Assembly (NCBI GenBank): GCA_035235625.1
Contig: CP141140.1
Location: 49,161,351-49,225,350 of the forward strand
Direction of reading: 5' to 3'
Source: Saururus chinensis
Taxonomy: Eukaryota > Streptophyta > Magnoliopsida > Piperales > Saururaceae
DNA: 64,000 nucleotides
The notes under the pieces were generated by a model that saw nothing but the letters and a program-made list of their open reading frames with translations, ran no database searches and was not told the origin of the DNA. Made by a program: the position numbers and the translations under genes. Position 1 is the stretch's first letter. Every line of letters begins with the position of its first letter. Shown here piece by piece: positions 34,351-44,930 of the stretch.

Positions 34351-34504
34351 ACGCGAAGATTCACACTTTAAAATTTTATTTCATCGTTCTCACACCATTA
34401 ATAAATGAGCGACACTTTACTTCATCATTTTCACGTATAAGTGAGCCTCACTCATTAACGTGTAAGAATAATAAAGTAGAGTTTTAACCTGTGAGTCTTC
34501 GCGT
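34351..34504. mobile_element. MITE-like inverted repeat (154 bp)
   Basis: ACGCGAAGATTCACACTTTAAAA.. at the left pairs over ~55 bp with the complement of ..TTTTAACCTGTGAGTCTTCGCGT at the right, leaving a short centre. No confident target duplication. Superfamily unknown. Confidence 0.65.
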
Positions 34505-34630
34505 TGGTATTTTTCTATTTGGAGTTGACGATCCTACTTGGACAGATAAATGAGGGCGCGGTGTTTACTGGGATTCAACGGTTGGAGTCCCTATACCACG
34601 TGAAAAAGACACTTCCAATTTGGCGTCTGC

Positions 34631-34877
34631 GATGCCGTCTCATCTCGCCTTCGCTCTGGTGCGTTCACTTTATTTTTTTCTTCCAGCAAACCAATATTAT
34701 GCTTGTCTAACTCCATCAGCTTCAACAGGTCCTTTTTTGGGGTCGTCGCTTTCAACGGGTCCTCGTTCAAATAATAATGGTGCAAACCGACGACCATATC
34801 ACGATCAAATTACCCCACCATCCCCTGAGATTCCGGCTACGAATGGGAGCTTTGGAAGTTGGACCACCAGACCCTAA
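34631..34877 (+). CDS. Unrecognised open frame, possible gene fragment
   Basis: From the ATG at 34631 a frame of 81 codons begins MPSHLAFALVRSLYFF and is rich in Ser, Thr and Pro (PSASTGPFLG, TPPSPEIPATNG). The start resembles an organelle-targeting or signal sequence. Balanced base composition contrasts with the AT-rich flanks. A pyrimidine-rich run ending in CAG at about 34686 could be a splice acceptor. No domain is recognised and no downstream exons are evident. It could be a captured gene fragment or a chance frame. Confidence 0.2.
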
Positions 34878-34880
34878 TAA

Positions 34881-37079
34881 TCTGACCTAGTTTAAAATAG
34901 GATATAATAACATATTTTTTTTTCTTATATTAATAAATTTAGAAAATTAATAAATTTTATTGAATTGTGAATTCACATCTAAAAGAAGGGAAAATTAGGC
35001 TTCTGGCTTCCAAATCCAACATGAAACGCCTTTAAGTGACTTTAGAAAAGGTCAAAGACAACGCCTAAATCTGTCTTTTTTAGAAGGCTTAGGGTAGTAT
35101 TAGGCCTCACATACTTTGGTGCTATGAAATTTGCCTATGAGGAAATTGCCAAAGAGCCTTTTATTCTTTTTTAAAAATTGTCGCAGGGGATCAAACAGCA
35201 GAAAAACAGTAGATTTGAGGCAACCTGTGTAAAAGGGTACACCATGATATGTAAGGGGCAACTTTTTCCTCAAACCCAGTAATATTTGTAATCAATGGAT
35301 GCCTTGAGGGAGACATTGCTGGTGACAAAGCAACATTTATTTTTGTTGACTAATTGGCCTGATGCTTTCCTCAATGTATAAAGAAGAATGCATCTAGCGT
35401 GACCGGTTTCCATGATCAGAGCCATGTAACCAGCCTATATAAGGCTCCAAACAATGTAAGAGGGCACTGATTAATATGAATTAATACCCCTTTTGTACCA
35501 CGTTGGATCTGTCACAGAATTGGTCATAAAAAATTGGTCAGAAAAATATGTATTTTTATCAAGAATCCTTTTAAGAGGCGATCATTTCACATTACAAAAT
35601 GGCCCAACGTCATCAGCATATAAGATATGGGAGATAAAAATGAACTCGAGGAATATGAAAACTAACTAATGTGTCAAAACTATTCAAAGCTGTAAGCGAT
35701 CCACTTAGAACTTCCTCTATTAAAAGAGAAATGGGAAACAATTTGATGCCCGACAATTTAATTCATAATGCTATTTAAATCCCGTCGCACACCTATCTGT
35801 ACCCAGTGAGGTACGCTAATAGGCATTAACAAGTTACAATTTACCCTGAAAGATTAGTTTCGATAAGTATTCAATATTCAAGTATTCAGCTATTCTGGAT
35901 CTCAAGAACCTTATGAATAGATAAAAAGTATGTATCCGGTCATAAACTGATAATCCTTAGGAAAACTACATTCTAAGTTGGTAGCTTTTTCAAATCATTG
36001 AATTTACTAAAGGGACAAAAACCAATTAGTCATTATATAAGTACTTAAACATCAATTAATTCCAACAGGACTTCATGGAACTTATAAGCCCGAACATTAG
36101 TGATGCATGTGAAAATGACATAAACACTCTAAAACCCATTGCCCATGCCTAACAACCAAAACTCTTTCACCTTGGGATCCATTTGCCCCGATGATCGGGT
36201 TCCTTTATTTCTTTCCCAACACTAGTGTCTTGCGATGTTCCGGCAGCCAAACAATGATGTCTATTCACCCTGGGCAGCTGCTTCATCTCAGACTGCTTGA
36301 ATCCTAGTGCATCTTCTCCGACAATCATGTTTCATCCTCCGCAATTGGCCAATGGAAAGCATTTTTTTCTAAACCTTGACTGGGTCCTCTCTTTCTAACT
36401 GGCGGCCCTCTCTCCCCAACCTCTTTCTTCATAATCTCTCGATCTCTCCCCAACTGATATAAAACTGAATTGATGGGATGAACATTTTTCAACAAATCTG
36501 GCTACAGGCTCATACAATTTTCCTCTCTCGCCAATTTTAAACCTAAATTCAAATAAAATATATAAAGAGACATAAATAATCTCTTCTTCTTCAATATATA
36601 TAAGAAAAATACAAAAAATATGGCCTCCATGAAAGAGCCAAGTTTTTATACAAATTCTAATAACATAATTGTAAATAAAAGAAGTTAATCTCTAACTACC
36701 TTATGACTAACCAATCAAAATTAAAATAAAATAATGAGAAAATATCTAGATAGTCAAAGGAATATAGAATAAAGATTCCTAAGGAAGCAAAATACTTACA
36801 AGAAATCAATTTGAAATCAAATTTCTATCTAAAAAGAACCTAAAACAATATCGCCGTTGGACCGATCGATCCTCGGTAGGATCGATCAATCACCGATACT
36901 CTTGACTTCATTTTGCACTAAGCTGCGTAGAGTTATGATGAATCACTTTGGTCTATCAATCAATTGATGGCTTGATCGATCGCTTCAATATAATATATTT
37001 TATTCAATATTTACTATTATATATAATAAATAAATATTAAATTTTTAATAAAAAGTAGTGTCAATAATGGATTAAAGTT
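34881..37079. other. Unassigned DNA, no gene seen
   Basis: Mixed AT-rich sequence. On the reverse strand 36150-36480 is less AT-rich, with short broken open stretches and no recognisable product. 36863-36893 holds a palindrome-like GATCGATC..GATCGATC motif discussed in the findings. Confidence 0.4.
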
Positions 37080-37150
37080 TCAGTATTCATATATAATATA
37101 TTTAATTTCTTAGAATTTCTTATTAATTTTAAAATATAAATTATAATAAA

Positions 37151-37795
37151 ATAGATAGTGAAGAGAGACAAGAGAGAGTGAGGAGAGAGAGGGATTGAAG
37201 AGAGGGAGAGGTGAGAGAGTGAGGAGAGAGAGAGAAATGGAAGAGTGAGATGGAGGAGAGAGAGGGTGAGGAGAGAGAAGGGAGAGAGAGGGTGAGGAGA
37301 GAGAGAGAGTGAGAGCAGGTGAGGAGAGAGAGAGTGAGAGCGAGGGTGAGGAGAGAGAGTGAGAGAGAGAGAGGGTGAGGAGAGAGAGAGTGAGTGACGG
37401 AGGAGAGAAGGAGAAGGAGAGGGAGGAGAGAGGGAGGAGAGAGGGAGATGGAGAGGGAGGAGAGAGGAAGAGGGAGAGGAGTGGAGAGAGAGATGGAGGA
37501 GAGAGGAGAGTGAGGGAGGAGAGAGGGAGACGGAGACGGAGGAGAGAGGGAGAGAGAGATGGAGGAGAGAGGGGGAGGAGAGAGAGAGTAGAGAGAGGGG
37601 GAGAGGAGAGAGAGAGGGAGAGGAGAGAGAGAGGGAGAGGGAGAGGGAGAGAGAAGAAAAGAGATGAGGGAGAGAGATGGAGGAGAGAGGGAAGAAGAGA
37701 GTGAGCGGAAGGAGAGAGAGCGGGAGGAGGGAGGGATAGAGAGGAGAGAGAGAGAAAAGAGAGTGGAGGGGTGAGGAGAGAGAGACTAGAGGGGA
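37151..37795. repeat. 645-bp polypurine tract
   Basis: Almost pure A/G on the + strand, built from GAGAGAGG, GGAGGAGAGA and GTGAGGAGAG words. Longer than any single tract of the first CACTA element. Mirror-symmetric purine runs like this can form triplex DNA; that is general knowledge, not shown here. Confidence 0.9.
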
Positions 37796-38190
37796 GGGTA
37801 AGAAAGTAATAGTATTTGCGATGCTTATGGATAAGCGTCACAAATAATACAGTTTTTGCGACACTTATTTATAAAAATCGGAAATGAAAATATTATGCAA
37901 TGTTTTGAAAAACACCGTAAATATTGAAATATTTACTATGCTTTATAAGCGTCACTAAAAGATTTATTTTTGTGATGCTTATATTAAGCATTGCAAATGA
38001 CATTCATTTGCGATGCTTTCTAAGCATCGGTAAACAAAAGGCGCGCATGCCGTGCAAAAATTGCTTGTGCGGGTATTTTTCCCCAAATCTGTCCCCCTCC
38101 TCTCCTCCTCCCCCTGATGCAATCTGGCGTCATTTGCCTCTATCCGCCGCCTCCCCCCTTCTCTCCCCAGGTCTGTCCCCGCTGTTCCCT

Positions 38191-38392
38191 CTTCCCCGGA
38201 TCCGCCCCCTCCTTTGAAACAAAGAAGGGGAAGTAGGGGGGCGGACCCAAGGAGAGGGGGGGGGGGGAGGAAGGCCGGGACTGTGGGGGGCCGGATTCCC
38301 TTCCCGCCGGAATCCAGCCCTCTCTCCCCGGGTCTGCCCACCTCCTTCCCCTCCTCTGTTTTCTAGAGGAGGGGAAGGAGGGGGGCAGACCC
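38191..38392. repeat. Two GC-rich hairpins
   Basis: 38331-38357 pairs with 38365-38392 (GGTCTGCCC, CCTCCTTCCCCTCCTCT and complement, one indel) around a TTTTCT-like loop. A weaker one pairs TCCGCCCCCTCCTT (38201-38214) with AAGTAGGGGGGCGGA (38231-38245). They share GTCTGCCC/GATCCGCCC headings, suggesting duplicated foldback units. Confidence 0.7.
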
Positions 38393-38640
38393 GGATAGAG
38401 AGGGGTGGCGGCCTCTCCCTCCTCCCCCCTCCTTGTCGTCAACAAACGAGGGCCGGGGGGAGAGGGGAGTCTGGATTTTGGCTCCCCACCAGAATCCATC
38501 CACCCACCCCACCTCCTCCCTCTCCCCGAATCCCTCCTTGTCTCCTAGGTCACCACACCCCCCAGCCCTCTGTGCCCCAACCTTCCACTGGCGTAGGTGT
38601 TATACCTAATTATTGACTTATTTTTGGTAATGTTACCATC

Positions 38641-38844
38641 ATGTCATATCTCCATGGAATACGAAAGGCTCTCTTTGGGCTTCCAATTAATGAAATGAAG
38701 GTAGAGAGAATGGTGTTAGAGGTAGAGAGGTTTTCCAAGGAAGATAAGGAGATTTGGGGTGTCATAGACACAAAGAACAAGGCAGAATCTCTTGTCAAAC
38801 TCAAAAACAACTCAAGTGACAAGGTACAAGATGTTGTCAAGTAG
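38641..38844 (+). CDS. Unrecognised 67-codon frame
   Basis: ATG to TAG, beginning MSYLHGIRKALFGLP and rich in Lys, Glu and Val (MVLEVERFSKEDKE). It looks helical and non-repetitive, unlike the composition-driven frames nearby. No family recognised. It lies just upstream of a gag relic on the same strand, so it may belong to that element or be a captured exon. Confidence 0.25.
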   Translation: MSYLHGIRKALFGLPINEMKVERMVLEVERFSKEDKEIWGVIDTKNKAESLVKLKNNSSDKVQDVVK

Positions 38845-39059
38845 AAGGTGGAGGATGCAGCTTTGAATAATGTGGGATGTTTGCTTTTGTGATTCATGTG
38901 GGTTTTTTATATATGAGAAATGTTAGTAAGGGGATTAGACATTTTTGTTAGGAGATAATGATTGCATAAGTATAGGTTAACAAGGCAATGTACTATTTAT
39001 TGCATAGCTATATAGCAAATTTCCTCATAATCTTGGTGACTTGGCCTCATGAAGACTCA

Positions 39060-39905
39060 TTTACAAAGGATGCAAATTACATTAAATTGTCCATCAATTA
39101 CCCAAAGCTTTGTACGGTCTCTGCGAAGGAGTTGGCTGAAGGTGGCTGAATCGATAGGATACTCAGAAGGGGTGAAATCCTTTCTGGTTGTTGCTGGACA
39201 AATCGGAGATCCATCCTTGCTGAAGCGCTGAGACAACCCGGAAGGAGGTGAAAGCTCTGGATGGGCATGGCGCTAGGCAGGTTGGACATGTGCTGAGGTG
39301 TTGGAATCCCCGAAGGAGTAGAGGGCTCTTGACGGGCTGCTGCGAAGGTCATTGGCAGATTTGCTGGGCAGCTAGGTGCTGAGCATTGAGAGATGACATT
39401 CACCTTGCTGAAGCAAATTCTAGGATCAGCAACATGGCGGTGTGCAAGTCCTTAGGCAGGCTTGTACTTGGGGGGAGCAGTCTCCCCACATACTTGGCTG
39501 AGTGAGGTAGCCAAGGGATGGGCTGTTGGTGCAGTTCATGGGTGTTTAGGTGGCTGGCATTACCAACATCACAAGGAGGGCAGTAAAGGTGGTAACAGTG
39601 GCAAAGCAAAGGGCAGTGAGCAGCCTGGTCTGCCTAATAGGAGTGGTAGCTATTTCATATGCGATGGGCTGCACCATGCCAAGGAATGTCCAAAACGGGA
39701 AAGGCTGAATGCCCTTGTCACTGAAGAGGAGAAGGACGAATCTGAGCATGGGGAGGTAGCCCAGATGAGTCCCTTGCAACGGATTGGATGTGTTCAGTTG
39801 ATGGAGTCCCCGGTTGAGGGGCAGCTTCGGGTCATTGAGGATTCGAGGGAAGGAGGGGAGCGGACTCCCCAATCCTTGGCTGATCAAAGCAGCTAAGGGG
39901 CAGAT
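39060..39905 (+). pseudogene. Gypsy gag fragment with zinc knuckle
   Basis: The open frame 39462-39896 ends with a nucleocapsid-like part: basic KGGNSGKAKG, then YFICDGLHHAKECPKRERLN, a C-x2-C-x3-H-x4-C knuckle whose first Cys is Tyr, followed by an acidic tail (ALVTEEEKDESEHGE) and MSPLQ. This order is typical of chromovirus gag just before protease. The part upstream (39060-39460) is frame-broken. No protease, RT or integrase follows; LTR-like DNA starts within ~100 bp, so pol has been deleted. Confidence 0.65.
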
Positions 39906-39959
39906 TGATGCAGTGGTTCACAGGATTCGTGGGCAGCGGGCGTTGCTCAAACTTGGTAG

Positions 39960-40995
39960 AAGGATAACTTAGGCTGGGCGGAAGTTGACTTGGCCGTGGT
40001 GTGATGGGAAGTGTTGGCTACTTGCTGGCGGGTTTAGCGAGGCGGATGGCTTCAAAGCTTCAATCGGTGCACATAGGAAGTTAGGGCTTCGACGAGGGCG
40101 TCAAAGAATCAAGTGTTGGAGGCCTGTTAGCCCCTTAACTTGATGGATGCTGAATGGGGGCGGCTACCCCCATACTTGGAAGCAAACAACCAAGTTTTGC
40201 TAGGCGATGCACAGCCTAGGCAGCCCCTTGGGCACGGACGGATGCTGGGACAGCACGGGAGATGTTCTGGACAAGCTACTCGCCTTGTCGAGTAGGCTGG
40301 GTAGGAGTCTTTGTGCGGGCGGGACTCTAGCAGCGAAGTTCGGCTTTGCTTAGACTTAGGGGAGGACTCCTAAGGCAGATGAGATTCAACTATGCTAGTT
40401 GGCTGCACTCCAGGCAGTAGGTTCCTAGGATGGACAAGACTCACACAGGCAGGCTGGTCACACTCCTAGGGCGGATGGGAGTTGGAGTGGCTAGTTTCCT
40501 CGGATGGGCTGACTCTTGGAGGCAGCATGGCGATGGACTTCTAGCAAAGGACGGATTCTTGAAGACTTCCTAAACTATGCTAGGGCAGAATGGATTTGGG
40601 CTGAGAGTTGGATAGGGTGAAGACTCTTGTATTGGGTCGGTTTTGTACTTTTAGTGGCACTAGGACGGCCAGCCTAAGGCTGAGTCTATATAAGGGATAG
40701 GTTGGGGCGGCCATGGCTGATTATGATCTAATTTCTTCCTGCACAGCAAACCAGGGAGCTAGAGAAGAGAGTTCTCAGCCTGGTGGATCAGCCCTTGCCC
40801 TCTCCCTACATTATATTTCAGTGGACAGAAATATAGCTTGGGCGGAGACCCTTGCACCAAGTAGGACTGTGTTGCTATTTTGCTTCTGTTTCCCTTGCGC
40901 ATACAAGTGGGAAGGGAAGAGAGTGACTACTAGCTGTGCAGTGTAGCCACGCCATCTCGTGTATAAACGCTAGGCAAAGCTTCGTGCCCATGACA
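39960..40995 (+). mobile_element. LTR-like region after gag relic
   Basis: ~1 kb of non-coding, GC-balanced DNA with a promoter-like GTCTATATAAGGGATAGG at 40684-40701 and an end at CCCATGACA (40987-40995), after which AT-rich DNA begins. Position and content suit the 3' LTR of the gag-bearing derivative. No second copy is present, so the borders, particularly the left, are uncertain. Confidence 0.4.
40684..40697 (+). promoter_or_regulatory. Possible LTR TATA box
   Basis: GTCTATATAAGGGA, about 310 bp before the proposed LTR end, with a GC-balanced stretch downstream. Motif-based inference only. Confidence 0.35.
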
Positions 40996-42929
40996 GTTGT
41001 ATATTTATCTCGATTTTACTTTGCAATGTCTTAGCTACTTGTAGACATCTCAAAAGAAAAGCAGAAATTTGAAGGTCACCAAAAAGACATAAGCAAAGAA
41101 ATTAATACACCAATTTCCTAATATCAATTTCTCAATGCGCTCTACTATTCGTAGAGTAAAATCATAGTTATCAAATAAGCATATTCATTTTCCTGTTCAT
41201 AACACAAAATCTCAATTCACATCAATTAACTCATTTGCTTCACTTTTGTCATAAATCTCATCCTTGAAAAAAATTTCACAACCTCAAAATAAAAAACCCA
41301 TTCATATGGGTACCTCCAAATATAATTACAACAATAATTTTAAAAGTAAAATTATATGCCATTAAGTTTGTAATAGTGTAAAATCATTTACACAAGAATT
41401 TGTAAGGTCTACTGAACGAATATTTCCACTTGTACAAATAAAATCCTGATCAGTTACAAAGTATGCTCATATGAAGACCTTCCTAACGAAGAGGCCTTCC
41501 ACACAAATTTATCATTTTCTTTGTTAAAAGAAGGCTTAATAGTTTCAATGACTAGCATTATATGATCTCCTTTCAAATTAACATGGAAATTTCTTTTTGC
41601 AATACATTTGAAAGCCCGTCAACCCCGTCCCTAATGCCCTTAAAGTATTCATACTCACCACTTTCGTTGGAGAAGAAAAATAGCCCTGAAGCATGTTTGC
41701 AAAGTAATATTTCCAAATTATATTTGTCAGCAATTGAGTTACTCCAAAGTAAAGTAACATTCTGCAAGTACTCTAATGAAAATTATATATTCAACATATA
41801 ATCATACTCTATATACACTACAACATCAACATTCTAAAGTCCCTTTCTGCTAAAATGAATAAAATTTTTTACTAATGCTCATCTTAAAAATTATGCTTTC
41901 TCTATTTGAATGTATAATCATATATCATTGTTTATTCCACATTAATATTTTACCTTTACAAAGATAACAAATTAAATAGAAAGGACTTTACTTCCCTTTT
42001 TTTTTAAAAAAAAATCACATCTCATTTTAAAGTTGTATAGAACAAAAATATTAATCCAAATTATCTTGTCAAGTTGTCATATTCAACTTATAAAATCTGC
42101 CATAGGACAAATTCTAGCACGTCATAATGTATTACCTACCCACATCATAAATGAATCAGTGTGTCACATTAATAAAAATTCATGAATTGTTGTCAATTAA
42201 AATGTCCCCGACTTGTTCTCGAGCACAAAACCACAAAAAGTTTCCACCATACAATATAAAGCAGACATCTTGCAATATAATCCCTCGAGATCCTCCCTCA
42301 TTTTGTCCATGCCTTACAAACTCAAAGTAAGGTAGTCGTACAAAAAAACTATACAAAAAGTAATCAATTTGTTTTACATTTTCAACCAAACTTAAAGTAA
42401 AATTATACAAAAAAATTGTCCAAATTATAATGTTGTCATGTAGAGAGAGAGAGGTAAAATAAAAATTATATTTTAAATAAGGTAATTAAAAACCAATCTA
42501 ACATCAAATTATATATTCACATATTTGCTCTTAGTATTATAGCCATAATAAATACTCAACAATCATAAAGCATCTACGCATTGTGGATAGCAGCTTGTCC
42601 TATGCCAATCTAGTGAAGGATTGTCCTGATCATCTACCACATAGCGTCATTCAACACCATATAGACTAGGAAAGGCATGCGGTGACAAGCCAAAATTGCC
42701 AGTAGCTAGTGTCATAGGGGATATCTAAGGACCATAATAGTAGAGAGCAAAGGAGAGAGAGAAAGGAGTAACTATCTCGTAGTACTCAAAGTATAAATCC
42801 TCTAAACATCAAACAAAATAACTCAAAAAATCAGCTCATACGTCACCACTCATAAATCACAGAAAGGACTGAGTTGTTGATTCAGGACACACCTAGAAAG
42901 CCTAAACATTGGCCATAAAGACAAACATA
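40996..42929. other. AT-rich DNA; one possible exon at 41573-41767
   Basis: No element is recognised. On the reverse strand 41767-41573 is open for 64 codons (MQNVTLLWSNSIADKYNL.., ..ESGEYEYFKGIRDG) with non-repetitive, protein-like text. An overlapping frame is also open; a TTGCAG acceptor-like site precedes it and AAAGTG|GTGAGTATG would be a strong splice donor. No family is recognised and no further exons are found. It could be an exon relic or a chance frame. Confidence 0.25.
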
Positions 42930-44930
42930 AAGCTAGAGTAAATTTATACTTATAGTACACATTTACAATTATAGTAAATTTATTTTCTGATCATATGATA
43001 CATAGTTCAAGCTAGAGTAAACTTATACTATTTCTCATTAGAACACCTAAAAACTATAGCAATTTTATACTACACTCTTTAGTGACAAATTTATCTTAGG
43101 GAAAAATATCCAAAAGCTACGGATGATGGCTCTAACATAAGTAGTCGCCATGAAAGTGAACATCAACACAAAAACTTTCCTTAGAAAACTTAAAAGAATG
43201 AAAACAAGCTATTATTACATTATATTAGTGAAAAAAATGATTTGGAAAACCAGCTATTGTAACTTTATTGAAAAAATCGAATCACAAAATAGTCTACTAC
43301 TTCCTCCGTCTCATATTAAAAGCTATATTTGGGAAAATAGTATTTTTTATTAAAACCCATATCTAGGAGAAAGAAAAAAAAAACTTATGATACTCTTTTT
43401 CAAGTACCAAATCACTTAAATTTAACAAAATAGATCTATTAATATGGAACAAATATTTTTTCCAAATGGAGCAATTAATATAGGGAGGGAGTATACTTTT
43501 GTACAAAACTACATTAAAGTGATAGTACATTAATACTCTTGCTCGTAGTATACACTTAAAAGCTATAGTTTATACTATAATTTATGATGTTTTGGATAAA
43601 AGAATATCAAATTCAGAATAATAAATTTTTACTCTGAGTTCTTTATACTCATACTATAAGCTCCCACACCTAACAATCTGTCAAGATCCCCTTGCACATG
43701 ACTATGCCCTGCATTTACATTTCTATTATGAGAGTAAATTTATGCTCAAATTAAAAAAAACATATTTCACATATGTTCACGTTAAGAGTATACAATGGCT
43801 ATTCTATATCAATATTCTTAAGTAAAATATCGTCTTTGTGTCCTCACAAACATATTGATATGATTGCGCTTTACAATCACAAACATAAAAGTATAATTAT
43901 ATTCTACAAATACTAGTATTGATATATACCACAAACCTAGAGTTAAACTATACTCTTAAAACATTTGTACTATGGAAATAACTAAACCACAAGTATAGAG
44001 TAAAATTCTACCATGCAAAATGCATTCAAATAAGTGAATCACAAACCTTAAGTAAAAAAAAATTGAATCACAACCCTAATGTATAATTTTACTCTACAAG
44101 TACTACTAACAAAACATATTGTAAACATGAAATTTATACTATAAAATGGTTGCAATATCTGAAACATGTAATCTATTGAGTATAAATTTACTACATTATC
44201 ATAAAGCTAACTGGTCCATAAATTTTTTATAGAGTACAATATAGTAAAATAATCAGAATGCTTCTAGAGAGTACTCCCTTAGTATCTACTACACTAGCAT
44301 TGTACGTACATAGTATAAATTTACTCTATAAAAAATAAATGCTTCAACAGAACCATAATAACACTATACAAAGTATAAGTATTACATATAAATATGTCAA
44401 ATATATACTATTATTTTTATATAGTTAAGTATTATGAATAAAGAAAAAAATCAGAAATACATGTGTATTAAGTACAAATATATTGTCTTTCTATAATAAT
44501 TTCACTAACTTTGAAAGAGTAAATAAAAAATGTAAAGTAAAAATTTATAGCACAAAATAAAAGTAAAATTATTCTTTACAAATATTTTTACTATTGAAAT
44601 AAGTAATTCACAAACTACTTCTTCCTTACTAATCCAATATTCTCCATAAAGCTACAACAAAGAATTACCACTCTAATGGAAAAATAGTTATTTAAAAACA
44701 TGATATTGTTGAATAAAATTCAACCAGAATACAATGCTTAAGGTAATTGTATATTATTAAAAAAATGTGAATCTCATACTGAGCTATATATTGAATTTAT
44801 ATGATGGAAAAATTCAATAAAAATATTAAATTAAAATTTTCTCATGGCAAAAAATTGGATAAAAATAAGAGCAATTTATACAATGAAAAAAATTCAATAC
44901 AAATTAGATAAAAATTGACCCTGCTTATTG
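42930..44930. repeat. AT-rich DNA with recurrent GAGTAAATTTATAC motif
   Basis: A 14-bp motif near GAGTAAATTTATAC, or its complement GTATAAATTTACTC, recurs at irregular spacing, for example near 42937, 43013, 43732, 44178 and 44310, with weaker versions between. No gene is seen. A Stowaway MITE sits inside. Confidence 0.45.
43300..43491. mobile_element. Stowaway-type MITE (192 bp)
   Basis: CTTCCTCCGTCTCATATTAA at the left and the complement CTCCCTCCCTATATTAATTG at the right, flanked by TA (43298-43299, 43492-43493). Both ends match the CTCCCTCCGTCCCA consensus of plant Stowaway elements. Non-coding. Confidence 0.85.

Larger units (their letters stand above)
37080..38590. mobile_element. Second fragment of the modular CACTA family
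   Basis: Repeats the module order of the 9.6-14.1 kb element: AT-rich TTTTAAAATATAAATTATAA, a long purine tract (37151-37795), subterminal motifs (TTTGCGATGCTTAT.., GATAAGCGTCACAAATA) at 37808-38040, then a GC-rich block (38050-38580). Neither CACTA terminus is found, so this is an internal fragment. The 243-codon reverse-strand frame over the purine tract is Ser/Leu/Pro low-complexity and not a gene. Confidence 0.65.

Noticed and set aside
37110..37841. 243-codon open frame on the minus strand
   Set aside because: It lies wholly over a polypurine tract; the product is Ser/Leu/Pro low-complexity text and complementary frames are open too. Base composition explains it.
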